Positions 60,489 through 64,000 of a stretch of DNA of 64,000 nt are shown here, in pieces. The position numbers were made by a program, and so were the translations under genes. The stretch spans positions 90,104 through 154,103 of the forward strand of contig JBBSBL010000001.1 in NCBI GenBank assembly GCA_038251325.1. The letters are read 5' to 3'. Below the pieces are notes generated by a model. It worked only from the letters and a program-made list of their open reading frames with translations, ran no database searches and was not told the origin of the DNA. The DNA is from JBBSBL01 sp038251325 (GTDB lineage: Bacteria; Actinomycetota; Thermoleophilia; Solirubrobacterales; Solirubrobacteraceae). Position 1 is the stretch's first letter. Each line of letters opens with the position of its first letter.

Positions 60489-61904
60489 TCACTTCGTCCG
60501 CCGCACGAGCCAGGAGTACTTCTCCGCCGTCTCGTAGGCCGCGTCCTTCGCCAGCTTCTGGGTCTCGATCGAGAGCGTCGGGTAGACGTGGATCATGCTC
60601 GCGAGATCGGAGAGCCTGAGCTCCTCGTGGATCGCGAGCGCGAGCTCATGCACGAGCTCGCCCGCCGCGGGAGCCAGCGCGTGGGCGCCGACCACCCGCC
60701 GCTTCGCGGTGACGATGACGATCTCGCCGGCCTCCGCTCCGTCGGCGCGCGCGCGGTCGGAGTGGTCGAGCGGCGCGCGGAAGACCTGGACGTCGTCGGG
60801 GTCGTGGCGCTCGCGCGCCTCGGCGATCGTCATGCCGACGTGCGCGAGCTCGGGGTCGGTGAAGGTGCACCACGGCACGAGCGCGTCGGCGCGGCCCTTG
60901 CCCGGGAAGAACATGTCGCGCACCGCCTGGGCGGCCTGGTAGCCGGCGGCGTGGGTGAAGAGGTGGCGACCGGTGAGGTCGCCGACGGCGTAGACCGAGG
61001 GCACGTTGGTGCGCGAGCGGTCGTCGACCACGACGCCGCGTGGCGCGACCTCCACGCCGAGCGCCTCGAGCCCCAGGTCTTCGATGTTCGGCCGCCGGCC
61101 GGCGCCGAGGACAATCTCCGCGGCCGCCCAGCGGCCCGGCGTCCCGTGTCGGGTGCCGTGCACGACCTTCTGTCCATCCTCGAGCGCAACCCGCTCGATC
61201 CCGACGCCGAGCTGGAGGTCGACGCCCTCGGCCAGCAGGCGCTCCTGCAGGCGCGCGACCAGCTCGGGCTCGTCACGCGGGAGGATGCGATCGCCCTGCT
61301 CCAGCACCGTCGCCGGCACGCCGAGCCGGGCGAAGGCCTGCGCCAGCTCGATCGAGATCGGGCCGGCGCCGATGAAGACGGCGCTCGACGGCGCGCGGTC
61401 GGCCTCGAACACGGTCTCCGAGGAGAGGAAGCCGGCCTCCGCCAGGCCCTCGATCGGCGGCACGACCGGGCGGCTGCCGGTGGCGAGCAGGACGAAGCGC
61501 GCCTCCAGCAGCTCGTCGCCGACCATGACGGTCTTCGGGCTCGTGAGCGTCGCATCGCCCAGGAGCACCTCGCAGCCCATCGCGCGGTAGTGCTCCGCGT
61601 TGTCCTCCGCGTCGGCGATCTGCTGCTGGATCGCCTTGATGCGCGTCCAGACGCGCGCAGTGTCGATCGTCGGCTCCACCGGCTCGATCCCGTAGCGGTC
61701 GGCGTGGCGCATGGTGTGCGCGGCCTTGGCGGAGGCGAGCAGCGCCTTGCTGGGGACGCATCCCGTCCACAGGCAGTCCCCGCCGATGCGGTGGCGCTCG
61801 ACGGCGCAGACCTTCAGGTCGAGCGTCGCGGCGAACTCGGCGGCCACGAGTCCACCGGAGCCCATCCCGATGATGATCAGGTCGTAGCGACGGATCAGCG
61901 GCAT
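60489..61904 (-). CDS. pyridine nucleotide-disulfide oxidoreductase (mercuric reductase/Lpd-like)
   Basis: 471 residues from the ATG at 61904 (MPLIRRYDLIIIGMGSGGLV); an upstream in-frame ATG at 61931 leaves only 11 bp to the divergent gene. Redox-active Cys44/Cys49 are in GGDCLWTGCVPSKALLASA. NAD motif SSAVFIGAGPISIELAQAF, NVPSVYAVGDLTGRHLFTHA for the FAD end, and the dimer interface SMIHVYPTLSIETQKLAKDA, where the usual HxHPTxxE appears as HVYPTLSIE. It is a group of actinobacterial flavin disulfide reductases with an undefined thiol substrate; no MerA N-terminal metal-binding domain. Confidence 0.88.
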   Translation of the reverse strand: MPLIRRYDLIIIGMGSGGLVAAEFAATLDLKVCAVERHRIGGDCLWTGCVPSKALLASAKAAHTMRHADRYGIEPVEPTIDTARVWTRIKAIQQQIADAEDNAEHYRAMGCEVLLGDATLTSPKTVMVGDELLEARFVLLATGSRPVVPPIEGLAEAGFLSSETVFEADRAPSSAVFIGAGPISIELAQAFARLGVPATVLEQGDRILPRDEPELVARLQERLLAEGVDLQLGVGIERVALEDGQKVVHGTRHGTPGRWAAAEIVLGAGRRPNIEDLGLEALGVEVAPRGVVVDDRSRTNVPSVYAVGDLTGRHLFTHAAGYQAAQAVRDMFFPGKGRADALVPWCTFTDPELAHVGMTIAEARERHDPDDVQVFRAPLDHSDRARADGAEAGEIVIVTAKRRVVGAHALAPAAGELVHELALAIHEELRLSDLASMIHVYPTLSIETQKLAKDAAYETAEKYSWLVRRTK

Positions 61905-61942
61905 GATCGCGCACCGGCCGCCGTGCGACATACTCGCCCGCG

Positions 61943-62881
61943 ATGCGCGCGGCCGTCCTCTCCGCCTACGGCGAAGTCCCGGCGCTCGGCGAGTTCGATC
62001 TCCCCACGACCGGCGACGGGCAGGAAATCGTCGACGTCGAGGTCGCCGGTCTCAATCCGATCGACATCTCGCTCGCCTCGGGCACGTTCTACGCGGGCCC
62101 CCCGCCCCTGCCCTACGTCGTCGGCCGCGAAGGGGTCGGACGTACGGCGGCCGGGACGCGCGCCTACTTCGACGGGCCGGTGCCGCCTTCGGGCTCGATC
62201 GCCGTGCAGGCGCTCGTCACCTCGTCGTCGTTGCTTCCCGTGCCGGACGACGTCGACGCGGGGCTCGCCGTCGCCTGCGGGATCGCCGGGCTGGCCGCGT
62301 GGCTCGCGCTCGAGTGGCGCGCGGAGCTACGTCCCGGCGAGACCGTGCTGGTGCTCGGCGCCAGCGGCACCGTCGGGCGCATCGCCGTCCAGGCCGCGAA
62401 GCTCCTCGGCGCCGGGCGCGTCGTCGCGGCGGCGCGCGACGCGGACACGCTCGAGGTCGCGACGGCGGACGGCGCCGACGCGACGGTGAAGCTGGACGGC
62501 GTCGACGATCTCGCCGGGGCGTTGCGGGACGCCTGCGAGGGCGGGCCGAACGTCACGATCGACCCGCTGTGGGGCGCGCCGGCCGCCGCGGCGGTCGACG
62601 CGGCGGCCTTCGGCGCCCGTCACATCCAGCTCGGCCAGTCGGCCGGCGCCACCGCCGAGCTGTCGGCCGGCTCGGTCCGCGGGAAGCTCCTGAGCATCCT
62701 CGGCCACGCGAACTTCGTCACGCCGGCCGAGGTGCGGGCCGACGCCTACACCCGGATGGTGCGTCACGCGGCGGCCGGGGAGATCCGGATCGAGGTCGAG
62801 CGCATCCCGCTCGGCGGCGTGGCCGGCGCATGGGCACGCCAGCAGGACGGGCCGCGCCGCAAGCTCGTGCTCGAGCCCTAG
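61943..62881 (+). CDS. quinone oxidoreductase-like MDR enzyme
   Basis: A 312-residue zinc-free medium-chain reductase, ATG at 61943. VDVEVAGLNPIDISLASGTF is the QOR signature, YVVGREGVGRTAAG replaces the classical GxExAGxV, and the NADPH site is ETVLVLGASGTVGRIAVQAA followed by KLLGAGRVVAAARDA. HIQLGQSAGATAEL and an ILGHANF segment follow. No structural zinc Cys cluster is present. It probably reduces a quinone or enone with NADPH. The stop overlaps the sufD stop on the opposite strand. Confidence 0.86.
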   Translation: MRAAVLSAYGEVPALGEFDLPTTGDGQEIVDVEVAGLNPIDISLASGTFYAGPPPLPYVVGREGVGRTAAGTRAYFDGPVPPSGSIAVQALVTSSSLLPVPDDVDAGLAVACGIAGLAAWLALEWRAELRPGETVLVLGASGTVGRIAVQAAKLLGAGRVVAAARDADTLEVATADGADATVKLDGVDDLAGALRDACEGGPNVTIDPLWGAPAAAAVDAAAFGARHIQLGQSAGATAELSAGSVRGKLLSILGHANFVTPAEVRADAYTRMVRHAAAGEIRIEVERIPLGGVAGAWARQQDGPRRKLVLEP

Positions 62882-64000
62882 GCGCCGAGCACCTGCTCGA
62901 GGCGGCGCTCGAGCGCCCCCGCGAGCACACCGCGGACGGGGCCCTCCTCGAAGCGCTCGACGAGCGCGGCGAGGAACCCCTCGATCACCAGGCGCTTGGC
63001 GGCGGGCTCGCGGAGCCCGCGCGAGCGGAGGTAGAAGAGCTGCTCGGCGTCGATCTGGGCGATGGCCGCCGCGTGGGTGCAACGCACGTCGTTGGCCTCG
63101 ATCTCGAGGCCGGGGATCGCGTCGGCGTGCGCGCGCTTGGAGAGCAGGAGGTTGCGGCTCTCCTGGAAGGCGTCGGTCTGCTGGGCGCCCGGATCGACGC
63201 GGATCATCCCCCGCCACACCGCGCTCGAGCGGTCCTGGAGCACGCCGCGGAAGGCGAGGTCGGAGGTCGTGTGGGCGGCGGCGTGCTCCTGGGTGGTGTC
63301 GAAGTCCAGGTGCTGGCGGTGGTGGCCGGCGTAGGCGCCGGTGACCTTGGCGTCGGCGCCCTCGCCGGCGAGCTTGGTCTCCATCCGCACGCGGCCGTGG
63401 CCGGCCCCGAACCCGAGCGCCACCCAGTCGAGCGCGCCGTGCGCGCCGACCTCGGCGCGATGGGAGCCGAGCACCCAGCTCGCCTCGGCCAGCTCCTGGC
63501 CGCTGACGAAGCGGAGGTTCGCGTTCTCGCCGACGACGAGCTCGACCGTGGTGTTGAGCAGCGCGTCGAGCTCGGGCGAGCCGGAGAGCGCCTGCTCCCA
63601 GACCTCGGCCTGCGCACCGTCCTCGAGCACGATCAGCACGCGCCAGGCCAGGGCGCTGCGCGCCGCGTCCTGGATGACGGTGAGCACGATCGGGGCCTCG
63701 ACCCGCACGCCGCGGGGCACGTGGACGAAGGCGCCCCCGGCGAACTCCGCCTCGTTTCGCGCGGCGAACAGGTCGTCGGGCGCGACGACGCTGCCGAGGT
63801 GGCGCTCGAGCAGGTCGGGATGCCGCGCGGCGGCCTCGGCCAAGGGCGCGACAATCACGCCCTCTGGCAGCTCGCCCTCCTGGAGCACGGTCTCGCGGTC
63901 GACCTGGGTCAGGCGGATCGCGCCCTCGAGGCCGGCGAAGATCTCGGACGCGCGCGCGGCGGCGGCCTGGTCGCCGGCGGCGGCGGGGACATAGGCGTCG
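62878..64000 (-). CDS. sufD: Fe-S cluster assembly protein SufD, 5' end beyond window
   Basis: The minus frame is open from the window edge to the stop at 62878, about 373 residues. A GTG at 63888 is internal because IFAGLEGAIRLTQVDRETVL reads upstream without a break. SufBD beta-helix features: FAGGAFVHVPRGVRVEAPIV, GAQAEVWEQALSGSPELDAL, THAAAIAQIDAEQLFYLRSR (with the conserved His in this C-terminal segment) and GLREPAAKRLVIEGFLAALV. SufD works with SufB and SufC in Fe-S scaffold assembly. sufB is expected upstream, outside the window. Confidence 0.93.
   Translation of the reverse strand, partial: DAYVPAAAGDQAAAARASEIFAGLEGAIRLTQVDRETVLQEGELPEGVIVAPLAEAAARHPDLLERHLGSVVAPDDLFAARNEAEFAGGAFVHVPRGVRVEAPIVLTVIQDAARSALAWRVLIVLEDGAQAEVWEQALSGSPELDALLNTTVELVVGENANLRFVSGQELAEASWVLGSHRAEVGAHGALDWVALGFGAGHGRVRMETKLAGEGADAKVTGAYAGHHRQHLDFDTTQEHAAAHTTSDLAFRGVLQDRSSAVWRGMIRVDPGAQQTDAFQESRNLLLSKRAHADAIPGLEIEANDVRCTHAAAIAQIDAEQLFYLRSRGLREPAAKRLVIEGFLAALVERFEEGPVRGVLAGALERRLEQVLGA

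Noticed and set aside
60489..61904. Mercuric reductase (merA)
   Set aside because: The redox Cys pair is shared by the whole disulfide-reductase family. There is no N-terminal heavy-metal-binding domain, no C-terminal vicinal Cys pair and no mer operon around it.

Overview
This is a very GC-rich stretch of bacterial chromosome, roughly 70-75% GC by eye. Coding density is high, GTG starts are common, and neighbouring genes often overlap by ATGA, GTGA or TGATG. The gene set points to Actinomycetota, most probably class Thermoleophilia (Solirubrobacterales-like): a HrdB/SigA-type sigma factor, a cytochrome bd oxidase beside a type II NADH dehydrogenase, FolE2/MptA, the GAP-family membrane proteins, DUF6325, DUF7144 and DUF2252. 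The taxonomic call is inference. I see no phage, plasmid, transposase or CRISPR array. There are two tRNA genes, Thr(GGT) and Tyr(GTA).

Layout. 0-8 kb: an alpha-E/permuted ATP-grasp pair, an MFS exporter, a SRPBCC protein, a broken junction of two unrelated gene fragments, CorA, two SnoaL-like proteins, a GST-like protein and a GDSL hydrolase. 8-17 kb: a GT39-type membrane glycosyltransferase, a ClC channel, a methyltransferase, small accessory proteins, tRNA-Thr, an AhpD-like protein, an SQR/FCSD-like flavoprotein and a Uma2 nuclease. 17-39 kb: a stress and respiration block with a diacylglycerol-kinase-like protein, DUF2252, DUF6325, SHOCT and DUF1269 proteins, a large MalT-type LuxR regulator, several small membrane proteins, a drug exporter, NDH-2 with cydAB, gluconokinase, and a GH15-SDR-GMC operon. 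39-49 kb: a cyclase-family enzyme, a PAS-GGDEF-EAL protein, an epimerase, a second GAP protein, a divergent pair of secreted serine hydrolases, tRNA-Tyr, an MFS-cyclic-nucleotide-domain fusion, and a second damaged junction. 49-64 kb: mostly housekeeping genes (sigma factor, folE2, pgsA, an ABC-2 exporter, alcohol dehydrogenase, clpP, serine/threonine dehydratase, FAH-family hydrolase, a two-component pair, a disulfide reductase, a quinone oxidoreductase, sufD).

The most interesting signal is regulatory. Seven sites between 19.5 and 34.4 kb share a dyad, CATCC-N8-(G/C)GATG, whose spacer always ends in GGA. In every one a T-N4-T hexamer begins exactly 25 nt after the start of the right arm. 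That places the dyad at about -41.5, where a class II activator would bind. The sites precede the DGK/YrhK operon, DUF1269, DUF7144, a small membrane protein, a membrane-protein/LURP pair, NDH-2-cydAB and GH15-SDR-GMC. A MalT-like regulator is encoded in the same block and MalT boxes have a GGA(G/T)GA core, so it is the natural candidate to bind them. If so, the block is one regulon coupling release of glucose from an alpha-glucoside, its direct oxidation and phosphorylation, and a non-proton-pumping NDH-2/bd respiratory route with membrane-stress proteins. Many other genes carry a -10-like TA(G/C)G(C/G)T hexamer 6-10 nt before the start codon, suggesting that leaderless transcription is common here.
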